Source: Chloroflexi bacterium TSY (lineage in GTDB: Bacteria; Chloroflexota; Anaerolineae; Caldilineales; Caldilineaceae). Taken from it: a DNA stretch of 59,329 bases. Below are positions 31,711-40,073 of this stretch, in pieces (the first letter of the stretch is position 1; each line of letters opens with the position of its first letter). The DNA lies in assembly GCA_019217005.1 (NCBI GenBank), contig JAHBNG010000093.1, forward strand, positions 1-59,329, written 5' to 3'. Both the position numbers and the translations under genes were made by a program. Under the pieces are notes generated by a model that did no database searches, was not told where the DNA came from, and saw only the letters and a list, made by a program, of their open reading frames with translations.

Positions 31711-31770
31711 ATGTAGTGTGTCGACCTCACCACTTACATAAATGCATATGAAACCACATGAATGCCATAC

Positions 31771-31799
31771 TTGACAATTCGTTTAGTCAATGATATGAT
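31771..31799 (+). promoter_or_regulatory. Promoter of tRNA-Asp
   Basis: TTGACA (31771-31776), a 17-bp spacer and TATGAT (31794-31799) form a strong promoter about 45 bp before the tRNA. Confidence 0.82.
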
Positions 31800-31844
31800 T
31801 GCGCACATTCATTCAGCATGGTTCATGCAATGAATTCATATCAA

Positions 31845-31917
31845 GGGGGCGTGGTGTAGCGGTTAGCATATCGGCCTGTCAAGCCGAAGGTCGCGGGTTC
31901 AAATCCCGTCGCTCCCG
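31845..31917 (+). tRNA. tRNA-Asp (GUC)
   Basis: The acceptor GGGGGCG pairs with CGCTCCC, the anticodon loop reads CTGTCAA with anticodon GTC, and the T-arm is GCGGG/TTCAAAT/CCCGT. The discriminator is G and CCA is not encoded (the next bases are CCT). The gene is intact and is the 5' boundary of a genomic island. Confidence 0.96.
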
Positions 31918-31919
31918 CC
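31905..31919 (+). repeat. Putative att core in the tRNA-Asp 3' end
   Basis: CCCGTCGCTCCCGCC is exactly repeated at 50618-50632, 18.7 kb downstream. Confidence 0.7.
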
Positions 31920-31931
31920 TTGAAAATTGAT

Positions 31932-33361
31932 TTAAGTGAACGGGGATGCAGAATAATTTGCATTCCCGTTTTGATCAAATACGATATGACAATTCGACCG
32001 TAACGTCACAGCAACAACTCGATTGGTTTGTATGTAAACACGCTCCACGATTTGCTCGAGCAAATTCATTTGCTTTATCAAATCATTGCCACATTTTGCC
32101 CAGTGTATTGCAAAGTTAGCTAGAATGTCTGCTCCTCGTCCGTGATTATCATTCACCACTGGTGTTAAGTTTTCCAACGTTTCTTGTAGGTGTTGCCTTT
32201 GCTGGATGAATTCTTCTTTATCCATAATAAACCCTTGATCCCAACGCAAATCCATCCGCTCGATAGTCGAGCGAATTTCGTCTAGTCGTAATTGATGCGC
32301 CTGCTCGTTGAGTAATTCATCAATCGATTCAGCAATGCACTGCCGCCAATGTTGCGACGGATTAAGTTGTGTAAGTATATTGATAACTTGTTCATCGACC
32401 CGTTCAACACACACATGCCGCTGACTACAATTGTATCCCTGCTCACGCGCTCGACATCTATAGTATTGATGTCCACTAGCTTGTGTACGCGGACGCATCT
32501 TACCGTAAGTCGCAAACGTTTTGGATGTAGGCGGATGACTACAGCAATCATAACAGTAGACCATGTCCCGTAAGAGATAGGTATTGTGCTTCGGGGTAGG
32601 AAGCCGATGATTCCTACGTTTAATACGAACTTCCTGGCACAGGTTGAATAAGTCCTCATCGATTACCGCTTCATGCTGTCCATCAAACCACTCGACCTCA
32701 CTCTTATATGATCGACTGCCGTCAGCGTTGCGCTTGTACTTCTGATATTTTACTTGCCCCAAATAGGTGCGATTCTGAAGCATATCCCGCACGGTATCTT
32801 TAGAGAAAGGACGCCCACGCTTTGTTTTATAACCACGTTTATTCAGTTCACGAGCAATATCCGTATCGCTGTAGTCACCAGTGGCGTAGAGTTCAAACGC
32901 AAGCATGAGACCGGGAAGTTCGATATAATCTGGAATCAAAATACGGTTGTCATTCTTTTTCATGCCAAAGGGTGCGCTACCATTATGTAACCCTTGAATT
33001 GCCCGTTCTTTCTTGCCCTTGGATGTTTCGATTGAAAGATTTTGACTATACCAGTCTGCTACAGACTCCATGATGCTCTCCGTCAAAGCTCCACTTGGAT
33101 CATCACTATCTTCCGAAGGTTCTGTGACGGAAAATACCTTGATGCCATAGTCATAACGCAAAAGTGACTTAAGTGTCATCGCATCTGCTTAAATCCTGGC
33201 CGATTTGTCCTGTGTCCAGACCTTGCTTGATCGACATAGGTCTTGACGAGAATCCCTTGATGGTTGTCTATCCATTCTTGAATCAAACGTGACTGGGCAT
33301 CGATAGAAAAATTCCCAACTTGATCCTCAGAACTAATTCGAACATAAGCTGCAAATCTCAT
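31932..33361 (-). pseudogene. Large serine recombinase, internal deletion
   Basis: The N-terminal piece (33361-33176) has the resolvase start YVRISSEDQV with the catalytic Ser and ends RPGFKQMR. The main piece (33179-31932) begins at TLKSLLRYDYGIKVFSVTEP and carries the recombinase domain (GYKTKRGRPFSKDTVRDMLQN), the zinc ribbon (CYDCC, then CRAREQGYNC) and a coiled-coil region. About 30 residues between the pieces are missing, including the part that normally holds the HK(L)DR(F/L)SR motif with a conserved Arg. The junction has short GATG repeats. It starts 15 bp from the tRNA and would be the island's integrase or relic of it. Confidence 0.87.
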
Positions 33362-33471
33362 TTTATTTTCCTGTTGCTTGTTGGTGTAAATTCACTGCCT
33401 CCGATAACAAAATACCACCCTCCTTGTTCGTTGCATTCAAAACAAGAAGGGTGACATTTCCAAAGAGAAAT

Positions 33472-33750
33472 TTAGTGACATTGAGCTATCTTTGCGGCTA
33501 TCTTCTGTTCATCAACAGAAATCACGGTAGGCGCATTAATATAGTCGTTGACTGCTTGGAAGCCAACTTCGCCCAATATCTCTTTTGCCTGCAACACATT
33601 GAGGTCGAGTGCTTTGCAAACATCATATAAAATGAGAAGTTCTGTGGTAACCGCTCCTGGATAATCAAACCCAGCGTCTTCTTGCCAATCCTGACGTAAC
33701 CGTTGCAAGTTGATCAGCGCTTGTATGGGGAATATCATTGTTATCTCCAT
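33472..33750 (-). CDS. Hypothetical 92-aa island protein
   Basis: I do not recognise this protein. It is mostly helical with no signal peptide, and contains ELLILYDVCKALDLNVLQAKEILG. It is transcribed in the same direction as the recombinase, 110 bp upstream of it, so it may be an accessory factor of the island. A Shine-Dalgarno is not obvious; the frame is intact. Confidence 0.55.
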   Translation of the reverse strand: MEITMIFPIQALINLQRLRQDWQEDAGFDYPGAVTTELLILYDVCKALDLNVLQAKEILGEVGFQAVNDYINAPTVISVDEQKIAAKIAQCH

Positions 33751-33821
33751 TTTTTACAATGAGTCGGAAGTAACGTAGAATACTCCCGACAGTCTAATAT
33801 GCCTATTACCTGTCAGACTTT

Positions 33822-33848
33822 AGCCCGTATTGCAGTACGGGCTTTTCC
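33822..33848 (+). terminator. Rho-independent terminator
   Basis: AGCCCGTA pairs with TACGGGCT around TTGCAG and is followed by TTTCCTT on the plus strand. No plus-strand gene lies just upstream, so it may be a remnant. Confidence 0.65.
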
Positions 33849-33985
33849 TTTGTTACTAAATTGTGGATTTTGCCTCCTTTCTATTCATTTGGTTAGTCTG
33901 ATTAGATCTGAAACACTCAATAGGGTCTTCGGACCAAACATCACTTTGGCGTTATATGTTTATATAGATAAACAAAGCACTCTAC

Positions 33986-34140
33986 GGGGTGGTTCAAAAT
34001 TAGGTTTACACTTTTGATATATAGACAAAAATCTATATGAGACCGTTTTCTCTCTGAGAACCGGCGAAATCAGAGAATATAAACGTTCTTTCTGTTTCTA
34101 AAAGTGTAAACCTATCTATCCAGCTAAAATGAACCACCCC
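33986..34140 (-). mobile_element. 155-bp MITE (family 1), copy C
   Basis: It is oriented inversely to copies A, B and D and nearly identical to B and E. A perfect 8-bp target duplication CACTCTAC flanks it (33978-33985 and 34141-34148). Confidence 0.95.
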
Positions 34141-34186
34141 CACTCTACGCAATTATAATCAAATTTTCTGTTCAAGCAAATAATGA

Positions 34187-34226
34187 TTCAGAATAGTTCA
34201 GAATAGTTCAAAAGAGTTCGGAATCA
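34187..34226 (+). promoter_or_regulatory. Four tandem 10-bp repeats before the excisionase-like gene
   Basis: The units are TTCAGAATAG, TTCAGAATAG, TTCAAAAGAG and TTCGGAATCA, ending 25 bp before the ATG at 34252. One unit per helical turn suits a cooperative DNA-binding protein such as an excisionase. Confidence 0.6.
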
Positions 34227-34251
34227 AAGTTGAAATGATGGAAATTTATAG

Positions 34252-34473
34252 ATGAGCGATTCTTCATCTGATACTCGATGGTATAGCGTCTCGGCGGCAT
34301 GTGAATATCTGGATGTATCCAAAACTACCCTATATGAATATATGAAGGATGGCCGATTGCCCTATTATTATTTGGCTGGTACAAGGCAACGACGAGTCAA
34401 ACAGGCAGATTTAGATGCACTCCTTGTTCGGGGAAATCCCGAAGATGATCGCGATAGTCAAGATAAAAATTAG
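34252..34473 (+). CDS. Excisionase-like HTH_17 protein
   Basis: This 73-aa protein is a winged-helix domain of the MerR/excisionase type: YSVSAACEYLDVSKTTLYEYMKDGRLPYYYLAGTRQRRVKQADLDALL. Such proteins bend DNA at att sites or regulate small operons. It has an acidic, disordered tail. Its place between the recombinase relic and the defence genes and the 10-bp repeats just upstream suit an island excisionase or autorepressor, which is an inference. Confidence 0.82.
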   Translation: MSDSSSDTRWYSVSAACEYLDVSKTTLYEYMKDGRLPYYYLAGTRQRRVKQADLDALLVRGNPEDDRDSQDKN

Positions 34474-35087
34474 TCATCGCAATTTCGCCCTGTTTTCTCC
34501 TCATATCCTGAAAAGCTCGTGAGAGACTGCGCAATGTTCAGGGCATTTATTGATCCTCAATTCCTGTATAGAACACAACATCCGGTTCTGGCACAAGATC
34601 CCCATTCATCTCAAAATAATGTGTCACCACAATCCTCATACGTTTCTCGACGTTTTCTCGACTTTGAGTGTATAGAATGAAGTAACATATCTTGGAAACG
34701 TATCAAGATGGTCCATCAGTTTTGTTCGACTAAATTACGACGCTTGTAATAGTTGACATAATCCCTTTTCCATCTCTGGCTACATGACTGGTCGATTGTC
34801 CTGTCCTAGACAATTTCCTGATCGCTGACGCTCAGGAAAGAATCTCTGGATATAGTTCATCAATCGTCGACGATTGTGATAAAATGTGTGCTAAACATTT
34901 GATACGGTGTCAATTCCGAGCATAGGTAGACACATAATCTGGTGAGAATACCCGGTTGACGAGAATCCGCCCCACAAAGACTAATATTACGGCGTGAATG
35001 CTGTACATTTCTGATCTTTGCATGTCTCCAAGCGCTCTCCGCCTTTATCTGCACGAAAGTGTTTTGCTTTTAGAAAGTAGTTAACAA
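34474..35087. other. Intergenic region, no gene seen
   Basis: I see no gene, tRNA or clear terminator. The composition is AT-rich and similar to the recombinase end of the island. It may contain the original promoter of the defence operon that starts at 36584, now separated by the IS at 35088. Confidence 0.4.
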
Positions 35088-36574
35088 CTTTACTTTCTGG
35101 TAAAAGAAAAGAGATGAGGTGAGAAATGTGACAAAAAGCGGTTAGCGTTTCATCCTAAAGGTAGAGAACCCAAAAAGGAGGAAGGAATGCTAACCGCGCC
35201 AGAAATAACTATAGCAGTACTGATGAATGTATTGCAAGTAACGCCGGTGGGAACAAACGTAAATGTAATGCGTCTGATGTGGGCGATGATGAATGGGTCG
35301 TTTCTGAAAAGTCGAGGAGCAATCCATAGTGGATTGAGTGAAAGCGGTTTGAAGATGAGGAGCTCCGGCGAAGCTGGTGGAGCTTTCGATATGGATCATG
35401 GGATATTGCAAGCCTGCTCATCGTGGCAAGAAGAAGTGGAGTGGAAAGGGGAATGGGAGGCAAAAAAGTTAGAAGGATACCGAGTGAAAAGCATAGATAT
35501 CACAGGGTTCTGGCGACCGAAGCTGCAGGAAAGTGAACCGACTCTATAACTCAACGGCTCGTCGGCATTGCCCGCGCTCATCTTTGGAGTGATGATAAGC
35601 TCGGGGAGATAGGCGGGAAACGAGTGCCACTGCTCAAGGCAATCATGAGATGCGAGGTAGGCACAAAGGAAAGTGAGTTTCGGAAAAGCTGCTGAAAGAG
35701 ACCAAGAAATTACTGGAGTCAGACGAAGTGGCGGTGGTCGATGCCGGGTTTACAATCAGAGAAATGCTAGAAAGCGACGTCGACCGATTTGTCCTTCGGG
35801 AAGCGATTAACTGCACAGCGCGCCGCAATGAGTTACCCGAACGTAAGGAAAAGGCAGACCACCCGAATATGGTGATATTGTGCGTCCGCTCTCTCGATGC
35901 TATAGGGAAAGCGACTCGAGGCCACAACTCCAGACTCGTTTGGTCAATTTGTCTATAGTGGTCGCCTGATTCGCTATCAAGCATGGCACAATCTCGTCCC
36001 AGGACAACCAAGGTGGATACAGCCAACCGCACCTATTCGATTTACGTCTTTCAGGATCCTGCTTATCACACACCTTTGGTTCTGGCGACCGTCATGGCTT
36101 TACAAGCTGAAACCATTTATCTTTTCTCTCTGGAGCGCTGGCCTGTTGAACATCCCCCCTTGGCTTCCAAGCAGATGATTGGCTTACATCGTCAATTTGT
36201 TCATGCCGATGAGGCTTGCTTCCGCTTACCTGAACTGGGGCTGCTGGCTGGCAATCTTCTTTCCCATTTAGCCGCTTCTCTTCCTCCCATACCGACTGGC
36301 TACTGGGATCGAGAGCCTCACCCCGGCAGGCTGCGCCGCGTTCTCTCGAGTGCTCTTTTTCCAACTCCTGACCAACTCGACCCTGACTTTCGGAAAAAGG
36401 CCTCGGTTTCACACCATTTACCTAAAGGCGTTCTCGCTCATCGCCGCCTCAATGCCGCTGCTTAAACTAGCCGAGCACTATTTTTACATTTTATCCCGTT
36501 TTTTCAGGGTGGATTCTTTTTTCCGCCCCTTTCGGTTTGCCCTTTGTCACTCAAGCCTTTACCAGAAAGTAAAG
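35088..36574 (+). mobile_element. 1.49-kb insertion sequence upstream of the helicase
   Basis: CTTTACTTTCTGGTAAA and its complement are the terminal inverted repeats. A 5-bp target duplication AACAA flanks the element (35083-35087 and 36575-36579). It landed 9 bp before the helicase ATG at 36584. Confidence 0.87.
35187..36465 (+). pseudogene. DDE transposase, heavily degraded
   Basis: The N-terminal frame starts at ATG 35187 (after AAGGAGG) with PEITIAVLMNVLQVTPVGTN and GSFLKSRGAIHSGL. Later pieces in other frames include VAVVDAGFTIREMLESDVDRFVLREA (about 35730), RTYSIYVFQDPAYHTPLVLAT (about 36020) and LFSLERWPVEHPPLASKQMIG (about 36120). Several frameshifts and stops separate them. The family is not assigned with confidence. 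Confidence 0.75.
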
Positions 36575-36583
36575 AACAACACT

Positions 36584-39500
36584 ATGACCTTATTCACGCG
36601 TATCCAACCTGGCACTTATCTCTATGATCGACAGACTGGGCAGCGATTACTGATTGACAATTGTGAACGCCATCCGGCCCTGGTTTTTATTAGCTTCAAG
36701 AACTCACAGACCGGCAGCATTTCGCGCGAGCCAATTACTCTTGAGCAATTAGAACGGCGTTTTGAGATCGTTGAGGGTGATGACCATATCTTCCGAGCCG
36801 ATCCTGCGGTTGTTTCTCTGGTTGCGGAGGCTCACCGGATTGAACATGCCTATCTGTTCAATCCGCTCTTTGCCACCGAAACGTCATTGATTGATCTCCT
36901 CCCGCACCAGATGGCGGCAGTTTATGGAGTACCAGCAACTGACGAACACCCAGCCCGTCTTGGGATGTTGGATATACCGCGACTACGCTTTTTGCTAGCC
37001 GATGATGCAGGGGCGGGTAAGACGATTATGGCGGGTTTGTTGATTCGCGAAATGCTGCTGCGACGGCTGGCAAAACGAATCTTGGTGGTGCCACCTGCGG
37101 GGTTGGTGGGAAACTGGGAACGCGAGTTGCGCACACTCTTTCGGCTACGCTTTCGGCCCTTGACCAGTGTAGACGCCGCTAATGACGACAATCCCTTTGC
37201 CGACCCGCGTAATGATCTGGCTATTGTCAGTGTAGATACGTTGTGGCGAGATAGAATGCGAGATGCCTATATGGCCGCTCAACCATATGATCTGGTTATC
37301 TTTGACGAGGCTCACAAGTTGTCGGCAGGCTATCTAGCGGACATGACCATCGACGCGACCCGGCGATATGAGATGGCCGAATTAATTGCCCAGCAAAAGC
37401 GCCACCTGCTTCTAATGTCGGCTACTCCTCACATGGGCAAAGATGATCGCTACTATATGCTTTGGCGACTATTAGAACCAGAACTGCTACCAACTCAATC
37501 GGCCTTTCAACGACTTAGCCCGCCACAGAAGCAGAGCTATCTGCTCCGACGCATGAAGGAAGAGATGGTCACCTTTGAGGGTGCTTCGCTCTATGTGGTC
37601 CGCAATAGTGACACAGTTTTGTATCCGCTAAGCGAGGGCGAATTCAGTGAAAGAGCGTTATATAATGAAGTGACCGAGTATTGTGATATCCACTTTGACC
37701 GTGCGCAGGAGCGGAATCGATCAGCAGCTCGTTTAGCACTTAGTATCTTACAGAGACGGCTTGCCTCATCTACCTATGCCTTGCTCAAATCATTAGAGCG
37801 AAGGGAGGAACGAATCTCTACAGCGATTCATGCTATTGAATCGGAGGCAATTGATGAGGACGAATTCCGAAGTCACCAGGAACAGATTCGGGCGGAGAGT
37901 ACGCGGGACGAAAAAACTGGCGATGAGGAAGAAGCAGTCGATGGAATGGAGGAGGCGGAGCGTAGAGACCGAGAACTAGAGGAAGCAACCGACGCGCTAA
38001 ATTTGGATGAACTGCGTATCGAGTATCACGAGCTTCAGCGGCTCGTTGCTCTGGCACGCCGAGTCTACGAACGCCAACAGGAAAGCAAATTTGAACGGCT
38101 GTGGGAAGTATTAGAAAATTATCCGAATGAAAAGGTACTTATCTTCACCGAATTTCGAGATACCCTCGACTTCTTGGTCAGCCGATTAGAGAGCAAGGGG
38201 CTAACTGGCAAAATTGCCCAGATCCACGGTGGGATGCACTACAAAGATAGGGACGAACAGGCCGATTTTTTCCGTAAATCGGCTCGCGTGATGGCGGCTA
38301 CCGATGCAGCAGGAGAAGGGATCAACCTTCAGTTCTGCTGGCTACTCTTTAACTATGATATCCCCTGGAATCCGGCCCGGCTCGAACAGCGGATGGGACG
38401 AGTTCACCGCTATGGCCAGGAACACGCGGTACAGATCTTTAATATGTTGGCCGCAGGAACCCGTGAAGGTCGAGTGCTCGATGTGCTGCTGGAGAAGCTT
38501 GAGGCCATTCGGCGAGAACTAACGAATGACAAAGTATTTGACATCATCGGTGAGCAGTTTCGCAGCCGCTCCATGTCTGACCTGATCTTTGCCGCAGTTA
38601 TGCAGGGACAAGAGGCTGAAGTCGTGACCGAGATTGAACGGGACGTAACCGCAGCCAATGTGCTACAGATCATTGATGCCCAGAACGAACGGGTAGAGGT
38701 CAGCGAGGTGCGCGCACTGCTCCGTGCCCTGCAAAACAAGCAAGAAGCGGCTGCGATGCGTCGTATGATGCCCGCCTACATACGGCGCTTTGTCCAGCTG
38801 GCTGCAGAAACATTGGGGATTGAGATTCGCGGCGATATCGAACAGATTTTTGATATCGCTCAGGCCCCACCCTCTGTGCGCCAAGCATTGACAACTTATT
38901 CTGAAGCAATTCAGCATCGTCTGACGTTTGACCGCGAACTGGCGAAACCTGACTTAACGCGCGTTCCCCAAGCTGTCTATCTCCATCCTGGTGAACCCGT
39001 CTTTGAGTCCATCGTGACCCTCTTTTTGGGTGATTATGAGCACGAGGGAATGCGTGGCGCTATCTTTCAGGATAGTGAAACCGAGGAGCCCTACATCTTC
39101 TATCTAGCTCGCTCTACACTCCTGCGCGATCCATACAGTCCAGCTGGCACAAATGCGGTTGGCGTTGAACAGATCGAGACGGTTCAGGAGACAATGACCG
39201 GAGTGCGGCGCTATAGCGATGGTCGATGCGAGCTAGCACCAGCCCATCTGTTGCTGACCATCAGCGGCCATCAGACAGGTGAACCACCCCACCTTGACCC
39301 GTGGATGAAGAGTGCCGCTAGCGACACAACCACGGTAGAGGCTCAATTGCTAGCGACGTGGGGAATCCCCACATTGGCGCAGCAGAAAGAAAATGAGAAC
39401 CAACGCATTCCAGAACGGCTAGATCAACTACGGACTGCCTTTAACCTGCGCCGAGCTGAACTGATGGCACAGAGACGCACGCTTCGGGACAATGTTGACC

Positions 39501-40063
39501 GCGGTGTACCGGCGGCAGCTAGCAAGCTACGGGCCTGTGAGGCTGAACAGCAGAGCCTTGATCAAGAGCGCCGCCAGGCTGAAGCGGAACTGCTGACCAG
39601 CCCCGATCGGCTGAAGCTGGGACCAGTCACCTTTTATGCCCAGGCGCTGGTCCTCTCTTTGCCACTCGAAGAGGCCGAAGCACGAGAGCAGGTAGAGAGC
39701 GAACAGATCGCCATTGAAGAAGTAAAACGACGCGAACGGGCTGAAGGATCAACAGCAATTGAAGATGTCTCCAATCCTCAATTAAAGAATGGCTTTGACC
39801 TGCGCGTGTTGCGAGCTGACGGCACTGTCCGCTATGTAGAAGTCAAGGGCTGCCGTAGCGAAGCTGCCGTTGAACTGGAGGCCAACGAATGGGCACAAGC
39901 TGCCAACCATCGCGACAAATATTGGCTCTACGTCGTCTTTAATTGTGCCGACGTGCCAACCCTCTTGCGAATTCGTGATCCGTTTGGCGCACTGATGGGT
40001 CAAGAGACGGGCGCAATTCGCATAAATGTCAGCCAAATCAAAGCCGCTGCTGAAAGAGAGTGA
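36584..40063 (+). CDS. SNF2/DEAD-like helicase with C-terminal DUF3883
   Basis: This 1159-aa protein is a superfamily 2 ATPase of the kind found in phage-defence arrays (DrmD-like). Walker A is DDAGAGKTIMAGLLIRE (about 140-156), Walker B is VIFDEAHKLSAG (about 237-248), motif III is LLMSATPHMGKDD and motif VI is QRMGRVHRYGQ (about 602). A coiled and acidic insertion lies between the lobes (about 425-480). The end, GFDLRVLRADGTVRYVEVKG (about 1070), is DUF3883, a predicted nuclease-like or DNA-binding domain. ATG 36584 is chosen because an upstream extension of the frame lies in the IS. The next gene starts 10 bp after its stop, so they form an operon. Confidence 0.88.
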   Translation: MTLFTRIQPGTYLYDRQTGQRLLIDNCERHPALVFISFKNSQTGSISREPITLEQLERRFEIVEGDDHIFRADPAVVSLVAEAHRIEHAYLFNPLFATETSLIDLLPHQMAAVYGVPATDEHPARLGMLDIPRLRFLLADDAGAGKTIMAGLLIREMLLRRLAKRILVVPPAGLVGNWERELRTLFRLRFRPLTSVDAANDDNPFADPRNDLAIVSVDTLWRDRMRDAYMAAQPYDLVIFDEAHKLSAGYLADMTIDATRRYEMAELIAQQKRHLLLMSATPHMGKDDRYYMLWRLLEPELLPTQSAFQRLSPPQKQSYLLRRMKEEMVTFEGASLYVVRNSDTVLYPLSEGEFSERALYNEVTEYCDIHFDRAQERNRSAARLALSILQRRLASSTYALLKSLERREERISTAIHAIESEAIDEDEFRSHQEQIRAESTRDEKTGDEEEAVDGMEEAERRDRELEEATDALNLDELRIEYHELQRLVALARRVYERQQESKFERLWEVLENYPNEKVLIFTEFRDTLDFLVSRLESKGLTGKIAQIHGGMHYKDRDEQADFFRKSARVMAATDAAGEGINLQFCWLLFNYDIPWNPARLEQRMGRVHRYGQEHAVQIFNMLAAGTREGRVLDVLLEKLEAIRRELTNDKVFDIIGEQFRSRSMSDLIFAAVMQGQEAEVVTEIERDVTAANVLQIIDAQNERVEVSEVRALLRALQNKQEAAAMRRMMPAYIRRFVQLAAETLGIEIRGDIEQIFDIAQAPPSVRQALTTYSEAIQHRLTFDRELAKPDLTRVPQAVYLHPGEPVFESIVTLFLGDYEHEGMRGAIFQDSETEEPYIFYLARSTLLRDPYSPAGTNAVGVEQIETVQETMTGVRRYSDGRCELAPAHLLLTISGHQTGEPPHLDPWMKSAASDTTTVEAQLLATWGIPTLAQQKENENQRIPERLDQLRTAFNLRRAELMAQRRTLRDNVDRGVPAAASKLRACEAEQQSLDQERRQAEAELLTSPDRLKLGPVTFYAQALVLSLPLEEAEAREQVESEQIAIEEVKRRERAEGSTAIEDVSNPQLKNGFDLRVLRADGTVRYVEVKGCRSEAAVELEANEWAQAANHRDKYWLYVVFNCADVPTLLRIRDPFGALMGQETGAIRINVSQIKAAAERE

Positions 40064-40073
40064 TAGACGAGCT

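Noticed and set aside
34187..34226. CRISPR-like array
   Set aside because: Repeats are only 10 bp with no spacers; no CRISPR array or cas gene is present in the window.
36350..36583. N-terminal extension of the helicase
   Set aside because: It is in the tail of the IS at 35088-36574 and does not match the helicase family.
40026..40073. Upstream ATG start of the methylase
   Set aside because: It overlaps the helicase gene and adds residues absent from the family; ATG 40074 fits better.
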